Part shown: piece after piece, positions 32,601 to 45,099 of the stretch | How positions within the stretch are numbered: position 1 is the first letter of the stretch | Layout of the letters: each line of letters begins with the position of its first letter | Assembly (NCBI GenBank): GCA_950295325.1 | Contig: OX485806.1 | Span: 28,460,001 to 28,524,000 of the forward strand | Origin: Polytrichum commune | Lineage: Eukaryota > Streptophyta > Polytrichopsida > Polytrichales > Polytrichaceae | Reading direction: 5' to 3' | DNA length: 64,000 nt | Notes under the pieces: model-generated | Databases searched by the model: none | The model's input: the letters and a program-made list of their open reading frames with translations, nothing else | What the model was told of the DNA's origin: nothing | Program-made: the position numbers and the translations under genes

Positions 32601-35452
32601 GAGGTCTTGCAGCCATGGCAAGGTCTTCGTGGAACATGGCATCTCTTTTATTTAGAAATGGCGACGGAGCATGAGACATATGAGCGATGTTACGAGATTT
32701 GGAAGTTAAAACTTTGTATGCTCTTATACTTCATTATACATTTCAAAGTGTACATGCAAATTTTTCTATGAATGATGGACGATGATGATGGATCAAAGTT
32801 CTTGAGTGACCAAGAATTGTTTTCTAGCATGAATAGTATATGATATCATGTAGGTTATGTTAGGTTGTAAATATTAGGGTTGAGATGACTGTTAGGAGAT
32901 TGAAAATAAACTACCAGTTGCGTTTATTGCAGATTCGCATACCTAACTTGCAGCAGTACAAGCTTCTGCAACTGGGCCCATTTGGGTACTTCATCACCGT
33001 GAAATCCCTCATCAAATTAACGGTTAGTACGAAAGAATTCTGGAACTAAAGTTGTCTTGCTACTTTGTCGATTTCTTACCAACTCTTATGAAGAATGGAA
33101 ATACAGCATCGATTCCACATAGGAACTTAACGCTAGTTAAGAAAATTGGCTCAAAGATCTTGGTAACCGGTTCTGATTCTATTACTAATCTTAATCGGAC
33201 ACCTACATTTGAATATTGTGTGGGGTTGGGTGTGCATCTACGGACACCAAATGGCATCATGTGTTTAATAGAGATAGGACTCCGTGTTCCAAATCTGTTA
33301 AACTATTCTAGGTTCCATCGCCAGCATAAATGGGGGGGACCTACATAATCATCCCAGAAGAAAGACAGATTTTTCATTTTGACAATGAATGAAGTATTCG
33401 TAGCTGCACCGAGGATACATGACAAGGAAAATGGCTACAACCTCAATTTGGATTTGCAACTCGTATCTTGTACAAATTGCGCGCCTAATATCATAGTAGA
33501 AGTGGACTACTTGGAAGATTTGACCATATAAGACCTTTCTACCTTTAAAGTAAGTGCTGTTGTATCACTGATTTTGTGAGTCCTTGAGTTTATGGACTCG
33601 ACTTATTTGGTGGGCTCTTGCAGATTGAAGGAGGGAAAGTGACCCGGCATGAAGATCTGTAAGTTTCTCTCCCAAAAGTCGCCACTCTGAAGCACATTAA
33701 TCTATTATTACCATAGTCCCCGTGTGGTTCAGGCAAACCATTGTCGAATAATCTAAATTATTTTGAAGATTCTATTTCGACGATGGGATGTTGGATTAGA
33801 TTCTCACGTGTTCTTCAAAAAGATGATGCTTTATGACAATCACAAATTTCACAAATTTCAATGAATTTTAAATAATATAAAAAAACTGCCAAAACCTCCA
33901 TCATTGGTGTTACAGTACACCGTTTATGGTATTTCGTGTCACTTATGATTTGGGGTTACGCATTGCTATAAGATTGTATTGCTAAGGTAAGTTTTTACTA
34001 AGCAAAGATTTTAATGTTCTATAGTGTCCAAACAACCAACTTGGGTTTTGTTGGTACTCAAATAGATCTATAGTAAAAATTTATAGCACAACGTAAGTCC
34101 AAATAGTAAGTGACACTAAATATCATAAAATAGTGTAGTCCTCATTGTTAGTATCATGGGGGGTTACGAGATGGGGATCATATTAAATCTTGTCTACAGT
34201 TGGGAACCTTGTTTCACTACACTTATTATGGTATTAATAGTACACATTGCGGGCCACACTATTGAGTTTACCTCCACACTAAAAAAACATTGGGATAATA
34301 TTGTGGGTGCATGCTATTTACATGAGAGGCCCATGTTGTAGATTATAGTTTTTCTATTGGATTGAGGATAGTGTGCAATGTCTGCTTTTTATCAACAAGT
34401 GGCGTTCTCTCCTTGAAGTGAGGACACGCCCGGTAAATGGGGTATTCACCACCAAAACCTACCTTCAAGAAACATCTTTGGGTGTTTCAACTGATGACAC
34501 TTCCTTCAAATCTTGCTCGTTTTCCACAAACATTTGTCCATCTTGTAGGGCTTCTCATGCTCCTTCTAAGGTAGATGTGCCTTAGATGGATATTTTTTTC
34601 TCAACATGCACTTCTTGTAGGATATGAAACATGCAAATAGTGGGAGATGATTAGCAAATCCAAATAGTGTCTGTACCTCCTAATTTTAGAGTTTATATGA
34701 ATATCTTATTCATTATAAAAGTGAAGATTCTCGTGCTCATTAATTGATCATATATATCCTCCCAATCGTGTTGACTACTAAGCCAAGAATGATAAGCATA
34801 TTTTGAGCACGTAGTCCAATATCTTTTCTTGTTGGTGTTAATTCTTAGATCCACATCTAACCACATACGACTCTATAATAGTTGTCCAAATTATTGGTGT
34901 GTTCTATTTAGGCTCATCTACCTTATAGACACGAATATCACCTCCTAACTTTTGTAACCATACAAAGACCATCAACTCTCCACTTGATTTTTGATGTTTT
35001 CTTCCTCAATTCTTTAACTTAGCAAGTGAGATTAAGCTCTTTGGGTTTGCACTCTCAAGAACTTTCATTTGATACCTTACCCACAACTAGAATTGACAAG
35101 GTGAGAACATAAGGAATTGTTGAAAATTCAAGTGTAACCAAGGCTAACATTATTTTCTTGCATAACAGTGTAAAGCCTGGGCAATACTATAAGCAACACT
35201 ATACATCCACCCACACTATTTGATAAAATCAGTGTTGCACATTCGTGTGTTTTCTAATCCACTATCTGCTTGCAATACAGGTGGAACGAAAGTCCGCTTT
35301 GGAACAGGCACACTGTGAAGTTTCCTCTTGTGGGGCGGATGGTGGAGACAATCCGTAAAGTAAACATGTTGGTCACCCATGCTCTCATGGGTTTTGGGAA
35401 AGACCACCGACCTACCCCAAAAGGTTCTTCAGTCCGGTTGAAAGTAGCATAG
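29627..35452 (+). CDS. NTF2-like superfamily protein
   Basis: Eight exons: 29627-29648, 30717-30789, 30917-31000, 31969-32008, 32327-32395, 32933-33022, 33624-33658 and 35281-35452. Together they give 585 nt and 194 residues, with GT-AG introns and frame kept throughout. After a short acidic N-terminus come YEVYAPNATFEDPLMQAHG and a helix QIKSAFYAMPKVFQ, both typical of the cone-shaped SnoaL/NTF2 fold. Then follow strands QQYKLLQLGPFGYF and TIEGGKVTRHEDLW, and a C-terminus NRHTVKFPLVGRMVETIRK ending in a basic tail. Plant proteins of this type (described as nuclear transport factor 2 family or DUF2358-like) have no firmly assigned reaction; the fold usually makes a small pocket. There is no signal peptide. 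The last intron (1622 bp) carries a family A MITE and a family D repeat. The gene is convergent with the minus-strand coiled-coil gene, 740 bp away. Confidence 0.75.
33183..33346 (+). repeat. Dispersed repeat family D, copy 3 (diverged)
   Basis: Reads TTAATCGGACACCTACATTT, GGGTGTGCATCTACGGACAC, TTCTAGGTTCCATCGCCAGC and GGGGGGACCTACATAATC, parallel to the copies at 40.3 and 52.7 kb. It is in intron 6 of the NTF2-like gene. Confidence 0.5.
33918..34135. mobile_element. Family A palindromic MITE, copy 3
   Basis: 218 bp flanked by TA on both sides. Starts CACCGTTTATGGTATTTCGT and ends AAATATCATAAAATAGTG. The arms pair over ~60 bp, and the centre contains AACAACCAACTTGGGTTTTG. It is inserted in intron 7 of the NTF2-like gene. 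Confidence 0.85.
34612..34925 (-). repeat. Dispersed repeat family D, copy 4
   Basis: Same landmark order as 22845-23200: CTTGTAGGATATGAAACATG, GAGATGATTAGCAAATCC, AAAGTGAAGATTCTCGTG, TTCTTAGATCCACATCTAAC and TCTATTTAGGC. It lies in intron 7 of the NTF2-like gene. Confidence 0.6.
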
Positions 35453-36192
35453 GCACTCCCTTATGAATATGAAAAAATTAAAAAAAAGAAAAGAAAAGAA
35501 TGCGCATGATTCTAGGAACTTGTGTGAAAAAAAACCTGCTCGTTGCCAAGGAATACACATACAGTACATGGATGCTTTCCCAGCCACAACCTTGTACACC
35601 ATAGAAAGCAAGTATGAGACAATCCAGTTGATGCTAGAGTATGACTATATGTTTATTACAAATTACTATGTGTGTAGAGACAGTATTTTGTATTGAATCT
35701 AATATGGTTGATGAAATCCAAGTGATTCTTCATATCATCAAATTTTTAGGATTCTAGAATGCTCCCATGGAACTTAGACAGTGAAATGGAACTGTATAGA
35801 ATGTACTTCAAGTCCGCATAAGCAGTATCAACATTATATAAGCTCTGAAGCATGTATGCAAGCAGAGCTTTTAACAAAATTATTGAGCATCATTGAAGAA
35901 ATTAGAAATCCAAAAGAGGGAAATTCCAGATAATGATAGTTGTTTATGACCCACTTTGGTGTACAAGTTCAAATAACGTAGTGAAAAATCTCGTGCAAAT
36001 TTGCACAATAAATGACTCAACGTGTGGAACAGAATGGGAGATTATTGCAAACACTTCATGCTTGATTTGTTTGTAGCATGAACCTTGCAGAATGTGTACA
36101 TATGAAGCCACACGAAAGTTAAATGTTTGTGGACTTAGTGATCTAAACCCTTACGGTTGTAGGCTCTGATAAGCATCCGTAAGTTCTGGACG

Positions 36193-39100
36193 CTATGAAA
36201 ACATAGCGCTAGGATTCTCTTGACGTATTTGTAGTAAACGATTCTCAATGCCTGATAACACTGGCTTGTACCTGAAATGCCACCCCAACCCAACTCCACA
36301 CAATGAGGACATGTTCCAGAAAAGGACCTGAAATTGATAGCCAAGGTCAAGTGATGTGCACACATACTAATGCTAGAAAGAGAAACTTACAAACTATTAA
36401 GACTGGTCAAAGCCTGGAAGGCGCGGTTTAGCTCCACTGACTGTTGCGCTAAACGTGCATTCAACTCCTCAGATCGTGTCATTGCCCTGGCTAAGTCGCC
36501 CTGTTATATTCACAAAACCCATGCAAATAAATTAAGACCAAACACTCATCTCAGCCAAATGGGCATCTGCAATCAAATCTTTCTAACCAAGTGGTAGAAG
36601 GGTTGACTGTAGGCAGTGAATAGATCAAGCACAAAAGTAATCTAAATTACACCTACAGATAAGTTTTGTAAACAGAACAACCATCCAGATGTACCTGAAA
36701 AGTCACTTCATATTTAGGGTTTAGAGTCTAAGGTTGACTGAAAAGTTAACTGTCAAGTCACCAAAAGTGAGCACCAAATCCCAACTTCTAAAGGCATCTC
36801 CCATGTTTGCCACTTCCCACACCCATGTCAGTGACCCAAAGAAAAAACAATGGAGGAAACTCCTTACCCTTTTCTCAAATGCTAAAAACCTTACAGAATG
36901 TTCGAGTTCTTTTCCTGAGTTTAATTCTAATTGGGGAGTACACAAGTGCGTATAGGTGGCAAAGAATATGAGAATATTCTTACTGAGTAAAGATGAAACA
37001 TACCGACGCTAAAACTCAAAGAAGCCCTCCCAAGACTTTCCAGTTGCACTCTCAGAAGAAAACATTATGGGATTTTGGCCCCCCAGTTCAACCCGACTTC
37101 ACAATTAACTCTTATATCTAGTACAAAAGCTAAGAAAATAATTGCAAAATCACCATGGTTGTTGCAAGTCCAAGTTCACATATACCTTCAGTTTGAATCT
37201 TTCATCCTGCCAACTTTCTATTTTTGATATATTCCCATTGCTGACGGGTGCGTCTCCATTACTTGCCCCAGTATTGACATCAGTCTGGTTATCTGGACCA
37301 GCTACAATGGAGGATTGTTCTAGACGCAACTCATTCAATACCGCTCGAAGTTCACTGTTCTGCTGGAGACAGTCTTGAACCTGTCACAGAACAACTCAAT
37401 TCAGAGGAGCCAACAGACTTCAAAGATACAACAAAATTTTCTACTCCCACCTGTTGCTACAAGAAAAAGGTGATATTGAAGAAATCCGCTAATTCAACAT
37501 CACTTTTGGTGAGGAGTTAGTTCTTTTGCATACAACACCTTCCATGCTCTGCAAGTTTTTAGTGTATGCTTGAAGGTAGTGTGGAGCTTTGAACAACAAA
37601 CATTCTATATCGGCATTGAGGGTCAAACTCAGTTTGGCATGCCGAGTTTGGCCCTCAATGAACCGAAATAAGATGCTCTTCATTCAAATCCAAACACTAC
37701 CTCTAAGGATGCTCCACAAGTGGAAAGATATTACTGATATTATATGCAATGGATAATCATAGGGCACCAACTCCGGACAAAAAGTCCCAATGAACTAAAT
37801 AATAAATTCATTATGTCAAGAAAGTCCATAACTTATAATAATAAAATAAGGTGCTGCCCCTGAGTACCTGAGCCTCCCACCGTGAAGCAGCATCAGAAGT
37901 CTGCTTTAAACTGCCACGTAGACCCTCATTCTCCACAAACAGCCTCTCTATCTCTAGAGATTGTTTATCAATCTGCAGATAATCACATACAGCCAGTCCA
38001 TACAGTCTGAACTGCTACACATGCCAAATGATCCTTGAGCCTCGGGAAATTGTGTTACATATATCTTAACATGCACTAATCCATATACATTACGCTCTTA
38101 CTTTGAGGGGTAGCTTAAACCCAAGATCTTAACCTAGATCCCATGGGAACTCCGGGGTTAAGCCACCTAAGGCTGGAGTAGTGCTCGGTACATGACCTTC
38201 CTACCACTTGATTTTCTGGTTCCCTCTCCCAATATGGTCCACCCAATCATAGCGGGATAATCTGGGTGAATCAGATACTTTCTCTGCACTTTAGCACTTA
38301 AATGCTCATGCAACTCAAAATGGGTGCCACCTAATATTATGAGGGGGTTTGCAACCCACTAGGTGGCAATCTACATAGATGGAAGGTATCTACTAGTGTA
38401 GGGTGGTCCTAGTCAAAGTTTTTCCTAGTTGCCCCCCAAATGAAGGCCATGTTCATATGTCAATCTGACCTAGCAAATGTCTTTTGATTGACTTCAAAAT
38501 TTCACAACAAGAATATATGGTAGTCTAGTTCACATCTGTACGGTTGGATTTCAAGAAAACATAGTCTATTTTGCTACATAACAGAAATTTTCAGCACTGG
38601 TGCTGGAAATGCTCGAAAAAGGAATGTGAAGGCTTGAGCATTTAGGGGTTAATCTCTTGAAAAGACTTTGGGTTGACACAAAATCTCAATCTATTAATAT
38701 ATACTAGTTTCGGTTGAGCAATTGTAGCTGGATGTTTCTCTGAGGGCCTAATCCAGTTTCATGTTTGTCCTCCCATGAGAATTACAATTTCAAATATATT
38801 ATCTGCAAATAGACGGTGTTAGGTATGGCAAATGTTATCAAGAGATGTAACTCTTCTATGTATGTGATTGAAACAACTGATGGATGAATGGAAGTAGAAC
38901 CTCAGCAAGAAGGGTTTGGCGACCATGTTCCTGCCGTTCTACCATTGACGCAAGCTCCCGAAGTTTCACTTCATTGATTGCAATTTCTTCCTGTGCCATT
39001 CAGATTGAGACTTTTACAAGGTAAAATGATCTCCTCCAGTAAAAATAACCACATCTTGAGGATTATTCAACAAGGCAAACAAAAATTGCTGAAGACTTCC

Positions 39101-42100
39101 TTCCCCACATCATACATACTCAATAATCAAAGCAACAAGTACACCATTTATGGTATTCAGTGTCGCTTACTATTTGTAATTACACATTGCTATATCTTGC
39201 TATAATTTCATTTTCTACAAACAAAGGTCAAATAGATTGTTTTGACATTATAGAACAAAAATGACTTCATCTGGTAAAACCTTTACATTATAAGTAAAAA
39301 GCTATAGCACAGCATAAGTCTGGATAATAAGTGACACTAAATACCATAAACGGTGTAGTACCCAAGTCTCATTGAGGTATACATCATAACAACTCATAAA
39401 GTTATGAGCCATACCTTTGCTTTTTCATTCACTGATGTGAGATCTTTGTCCATCATCGGTCCCTCCTTTACCACACAAACAAACCTCAACTAAGTACTCA
39501 TGCCCTATTTCAACTAATTGTTGATGTTAATTTGAACTATTAACAGGCTGAAGAAAAAAACATCAAAGTTCTACCCAACTTGTAACATTAGAGAGGATGC
39601 TAGTGTGGGTGAACCATGAAAAAATTTGGTTGTTGGCACCATAATTAATCACACCAAATGTGCTCACCATCGAAGTTGCACAGTCCGCAAGTGATAAATC
39701 TGTCAATGGAATAGTGACACTGCAAGTTTGCAATGACTCCTCCAACTCTGCAGTTGAACCATGTGCATGTCTTGAAATCAGCAAAATATACAACAAAAAT
39801 GCTTCCAAGTGAAAATCTAGAAAAGAATTCAGCAGAAAAAGCATGCCTCAATAAAAAAATTAGAGCTTTGAGGGAAACAATTTAGTGCAACTCACCTGAA
39901 ACCTTCCTCTTTGTGTTTAACAGATCATTTTGGAGCTCCTGGTTCTGGGTAGTCAGGTTCACTATTCTTTGACGTTCCATTGACCCCCTGTGCTGCTCTT
40001 GCTGAAGTCGCAACATTAACTCCTGTTTACAATTATATAATATGTCATAAATATCTAAATCTGGTTTCTAGGAGTAATAAATTTCTCTGTAAATGGAGAA
40101 GCAGATTCTAATCACAAATATTAAGACAGTATGTAACTCTTTAATACATGCCACTCAGGAAACAGATGCAAAAAGTGCTACAACTACAAACATAACTTCC
40201 ATTTTAGAGAACCATGAAAAGGTATCACTTGTGACTTTTATAGACATTACCTCAGAGACATGAAAGAAGAGATAAGACGAGGAGAATGGAGCAAGGTAGA
40301 TGTGCCTAATTCTGATATCATAATCGGGCACCTATAATTGAGTGGTGGGTGGTTAGGTGCAGATCTAAGAACAGACACCAAAAAGACATGTGTTTCAAAG
40401 AGATTGGACTTCATGCTCAAAAGTTGTTAGCCATTCAGGGCTCTACAGTCAACATTATTGGGGGGCACCAATGCGACCTCCTTATGGCTCATCCCCATGG
40501 ATTTTGAGAATTCATAACAATTTAGGATCAGCTCCAAAACTTTCTTCAGCACATTCTCGCTTCTTCAGATACATTTCCGGATGCACATAAATTTTAACCT
40601 CACAAATCCGAGTAGTATTAGGTAGCAAACAGCAAAAAGTAACCAAATAACACTCATCTACCTTACGTTATATGTTTCTGGAGTCATTGCAAGGTGTTGA
40701 AAGTTACCAGATGTCCAATGAAACCACACGCAAATAAAAAGATTTCTGCTAATTGATATTCTGGAAAAAAGCAATTATGAATATATTTGAAATGTTTCAC
40801 CTGGAGCTCTTTCTGGAGGGTGCTGTTCTGTTGCTCAGCATTGCGATGTTGCTCAGCCATAGCTGCTAAATTTTCAGATTGATCCTCACTAGCCTGGAGC
40901 AACTTGATTTCAGCCCGTAAAGCTGCTGCGTCTTCTTCCGCCTGTTTATGGCAATCCAATGTTTCAGAAGTCAGCAATCTCATCGTCTCAAATTGCTTCC
41001 AGCAGAGCATACCATGACCAATTTATGATTCAAACAGCACAATAGTTTGGCAATCCAAAAATTTTGGAGACATGAATCAGCTTGGAGAAAGTACAAGAAA
41101 AAGTAGAGTGATCTCATTTGATAAATTCTGCAGGTCCTTTGTTGGCAATACTAAATTAACATCAGCTTCCAAGCTAAATGAATCTTGCCTTATATCTTTT
41201 ATGTTTTTTTTTTCCATTTCACTGGCAGTCCCATGTTTCATAGTTGTAAAGTTTTAGACAAGGTCATTAAGGTAGAAGGTGCTAAAACCATCACTTTAAG
41301 TGTTCAGGATAGATACTATTATTAGATTCAAAAAGTTCCAATTGATTCTCATTAGCAATTGACAGGGGATTCCAACGCACCAATGTCTTATTGGAAGTAT
41401 CAGAACATGTCTTATTTGAACAAATTCAAACATATCAAATGCAAATTCCTTCATTCATGATAGGTGTCTGGCAATCTTACTCTGTATTGCTCCTCCTCAG
41501 CCTCTTGCAGTCTTCTCTTCACAAGTCGTAGCTGTGCCACCATATCTTCCTGCTCTGACACAATCACAAAAAATAATCACAATGCCTTGGGTGTCACTAC
41601 AAGTGTAAAGAATTGTCCTTGTCCAGCATCTCTCAAGAATCCCGGTGCAAGAGACTACAGGGCACAAGTCACATACCCGTGACACAAAGGCCGCATCTCT
41701 CTCCATGGTGACATTCTCAAGAGATTTCCTCAAAGTTGCGACTGTTTTCTCTTCCTGTGCATCCAGACAACAATCATGCACATTTAAATCAATCTTGTAA
41801 ATCTTTGGTGCCCAAAGCCCCAAATCTCAGGTCACCAGTCCATGTTGTCAGCTCTAAACAATAAAATAGTAATAATAAATAACTGCAACCTCTAGCGGTT
41901 CTACCATTTCAGGGTTTCAACTTTGGGAATTATATCACTACTACACCCGCAAACGCCCCACATAACATTATTCAGATCCTTAATAGTGTTCTGCGGGACT
42001 GACAGTATTGTGCAGAATATTCCCCACATTCAGACTGAATATGCAGAATATTCTGCAGTATACTATCAATCCCACAGAACACTGTTATGGATCTGAATAA

Positions 42101-43471
42101 TGTTATGCAGCATAGACTAAAATACTCAATCTATTTGAAGAAGATGGGAACTACAGGATAACAATTACAGAATGCTAGTACCCTTGACAATCAGACACTA
42201 GATTATCGCAGATCCTCTGACAATTGAAGTCGCAAAGGTCAGAAAGTTATAAGGAGATTTTGTACAATAAGAGAATAAATCATGGTTTACACATTGCCCA
42301 ATTCAAACAATGCAGCTCCTTTAATAACTCAACATTAATAAAACTGCTCTTACTTGAGATGCTTGAGCACGAGCCCTGTTGAGGTCATCTGCAAGGCTCG
42401 TATTTTGCACCAACGATTCCTCCCTTTGCCTTCTCAGTAAATCGCGCTCTGCTTCTACCATTTGCAGCTGCATGTAGGACGGACAATATTGAGTCAAAAA
42501 CATACCCATACTTAAATGTGCAAAACTATGTTGGAGCCTAAATACAGGATAAAGTCCAGCTATCAGAGCTTTTTATGTCAGACACCTTCAACAATAGGCT
42601 GCCTTTGATTCACTAGCACACTACTATCCACATACTATCCACATACTATGAAATTTTGATCAGAAAAAAGTAAATATTCTTTTGCACAAAAGACGCACAA
42701 AAACACCGCCACAACCTTTTCCTCCAAATTTTGGACTTGAGTCAACATGGCTTCCAGCTCCCCTTGAGCAGCATTTCCTGCAAAAAGTGTACACCACTGT
42801 CATTTAACAGGACACAAATGCAAATGAAACACACTTTCGAAAAGCATGGTCATTGCAAATAGTCTCTGTGTCGCTAAACCTATTTGACAAGATAAACAAT
42901 GTTGCTGCGATTTACATCCTTTCTCTTTATTGTAAAGTACATCCTTTGAATTTTTGTATCACAGTAGACATCATATCCATGGACTGTTAAGCAGTAGGTC
43001 CAAGAATTCCAAGATTCACGTGTAAAAGAGAAATATTACCTACCTGACAATGCAGCTGCTTTCTTCCGGCGTAATTCTTCAAGCTGCATCCATTCACATG
43101 CCAGAAACACATCACCAACATGATTACAACCATAAACCACTTACCTCACATTTTCATTTGAACCTATAAACTCTGCACTTCACATAGTGGATTGGTGTAG
43201 AAAGCTTTAGAATTCCACCAACATGCTTAATATAAAATAAATGAAAAACACATCATCAAGGACTTCGAGAGCCCTTCTCACATGCTTCAGGCGGATGGAG
43301 TGCTAAGGAAAATGCTGTGCAGACCGAGATTTTGTTTCTTTTTTAGGTTACCAATTTCACGAAAGAAATTGCAGACTATAAAACCCTCAGTACTCATCAA
43401 ACCTCGGAATTGCGCAAAAAGACAGGATCCCTCACCTTTTGCCGCCCTTTCAAAGCATGTTGTGCATCCAT
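36193..43471 (-). CDS. Coiled-coil protein, BLISTER-like
   Basis: Fifteen exons on minus: 43471-43436, 43083-43044, 42777-42716, 42467-42354, 41754-41677, 41552-41481, 40941-40801, 40022-39896, 39747-39668, 39465-39415, 38990-38901, 37972-37868, 37380-37186, 36500-36391 and 36271-36193. They total 1380 nt and 459 residues, with GT-AG junctions and frame kept. The N-terminus (HALKGRQKLEELRRKKAAA) resembles the start of plant BLISTER proteins. Most of the rest is heptad-like coiled coil rich in Glu, Gln, Leu and Arg (LQMVEAERDLLRRQREES, EQHRNAEQQNSTLQKELQ, EEIAINEVKLRELASMVE, IERLFVENEGLRGSLKQ). A polar linker with Gly/Asn/Asp lies at ~residues 355-385, and the tail reads YKPVLSGIENRLLQIRQ. No enzyme or membrane segment is seen. 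In Arabidopsis BLISTER is a coiled-coil Polycomb-associated/stress regulator; family assignment here rests mainly on the N-terminal motif and coiled-coil layout, so it could be another plant coiled-coil protein, such as a golgin-like one. Confidence 0.65.
39142..39355. mobile_element. Family A palindromic MITE, copy 4
   Basis: 214 bp flanked by TA on both sides. Starts CACCATTTATGGTATTCAGT and ends AAATACCATAAACGGTG. Inserted in intron 10 of the coiled-coil gene. Confidence 0.85.
40322..40478 (+). repeat. Dispersed repeat family D, copy 5
   Basis: Reads AATCGGGCACCTATAATTGA, GTGGTTAGGTGCAGATCTAA, GACACCAAAAAGACATGTGT and CAACATTATTGGGGGGCACC. It lies in intron 7 of the coiled-coil gene. Confidence 0.6.
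41961..42106. mobile_element. Fold-back element, 61-bp arms
   Basis: The left arm starts CATAACATTATTCAGATCC and includes GTGTTCTGCGGGACTGA and TGCAGAATATTC. The right arm is its near-perfect complement, ending GGATCTGAATAATGTTATG. The loop is ~22 bp. It is in intron 4 of the coiled-coil gene, so the transcript could form a long hairpin. Confidence 0.8.
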
Positions 43472-43725
43472 CGCGAAGTCCAAAAATCTCTAGATTCCAG
43501 ATCCCACAACTCAAAACAAAATTCAAAGCCCTCCGAGCTTGTGAATGGACAAGATGTTCAGCCCTTCGCGTGAATTGAAGGCTTAATATGTCTGAAAAAT
43601 AGAGTGGACGATCGGAAGCAGAAGCGATACACTTGAAAAATGAAAGAGTGAGGAACAGAATGCGAATTGCACAGCATTCGATCCGATTACTTTGTGTTCG
43701 ATCCTGCAAATTGTGAGCTTCGAGG

Positions 43726-43746
43726 TTTCTAGGGTTTGGGGTTTTC
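43726..43746 (-). promoter_or_regulatory. Telo-box-like motif upstream of the coiled-coil gene
   Basis: Minus strand reads AAACCCCAAACCCTAGAAAC, ~260 bp before the start codon. AAACCCTA telo-boxes are common plant promoter or 5'-leader elements. Position fits, but the motif is short. Confidence 0.35.
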
Positions 43747-43919
43747 TTCACTCTTTGTCCTTTGCACTGGATTTGGAGCATCTCCACGCATACTCACAAT
43801 ATACCCCTCTATCACTACACTATACATCCCTTTATGGACCTTATTTCGGACTCAAGATTGGACCCAAGTTTGACGACTGGTTTCTCAAACTAGGAGGAGT
43901 ATTTTCTTGAATGGAGACT

Positions 43920-45090
43920 GCCAAGATTTGGCACAAAACTAATGTCACATATATCATCACTTCAATTATTAGCTTTTGACCTTCTATAATCATTAAAAAA
44001 ATCCTATGTGTTTATGTTTCAGAATGATAATAATAAAGATATACAATGAATAATAATCAATATAAATTTTCATCATTTGACGTTGTATGTCATGCACATT
44101 AGAAACAATATTATTTTGGGGGAGTGAACTTAAACATATCGTGGCAGCCCTAATTATACACTTTTCAATGTGATCAAAACATCACTCTACATGTTATTTG
44201 CGAAAACAACACATCATTCATGCAACATTAGACATGTTTTAGTAGGTTTTATATTAATCTACATTTATGCATAAATTATGGACGTGATGAAAGTGTATAT
44301 ATGCACTTTAATTGACCCTTATTATGAAAATTAACATAAACCAATCTTAGATGTGGATTACATGATCCCTTGTTATAAACATATTTTGGTTGCATGCAGA
44401 CTATATTATTTGTGAGAAAAACACAAATGATTACTTAACCACACTTCTATCCAAAGAATGTTTAATTAGAGGGTCCATCTTATTTTTTTAGTTTCTTCTT
44501 CCACATAATGCGTTTTACAATGTATAATTTCAAGAGTGCAAAATATATTCTCAAATGCAACATCATATTTAGACAAGTATTCATCAATATTCACTTGAAT
44601 CTTAGCTGTTAAAACAAGAATACAGTGCACATCCAAAGTTTTGCCATTCCTATCATGGGATCCACCAATAGAATCACACATGTATACATTTTCAAAATTC
44701 ATGGATCAACCTTAAATGCTCAAGTTCTCACCAAACCACTTATGACCTTCCATGTACCAATGTGTACATGACAACACACTTTGTGAATTAAAAATCCAAC
44801 TATACAAATGTAAAACTAACTAGTATACAATCGTACTCACAAATTTTTAAAGCAATCGAACTTCATCTTCTTTGTCATATTCACGGTTGAAGTGGACCTA
44901 GCTCTACTAGGTAGCTCAAAAACTTTCCATAACTTTTGCAAATCTTGCCCAATAAGTATGGAATTTTTTTTCTAAGCGGTAGGTTGTTCACCGTGTGTTA
45001 ATTGTCTTTTAGGACATCTGCCTTCAAAATTTGAGATCATTTGGGGTAAGTGAGGTTGTACTTCCATCACCCCCTTCAAGAGCAGTCATT
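43920..45090. other. AT-rich non-coding stretch
   Basis: No coding or repeat feature that I can identify. Confidence 0.5.
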
Positions 45091-45099
45091 GTTGGGCCA

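Noticed and set aside
38107-38250. Possible tRNA-derived SINE (GGGTTTAAGCTACC box-like motif on minus)
   Set aside because: The A and B boxes do not match well enough, and I found no second clear copy in the window; similarity to 31400 is one short phrase.
43287-43787. 166-codon minus-strand open frame
   Set aside because: Overlaps the leader, first exon and first intron of the coiled-coil gene in a different frame; no motif.
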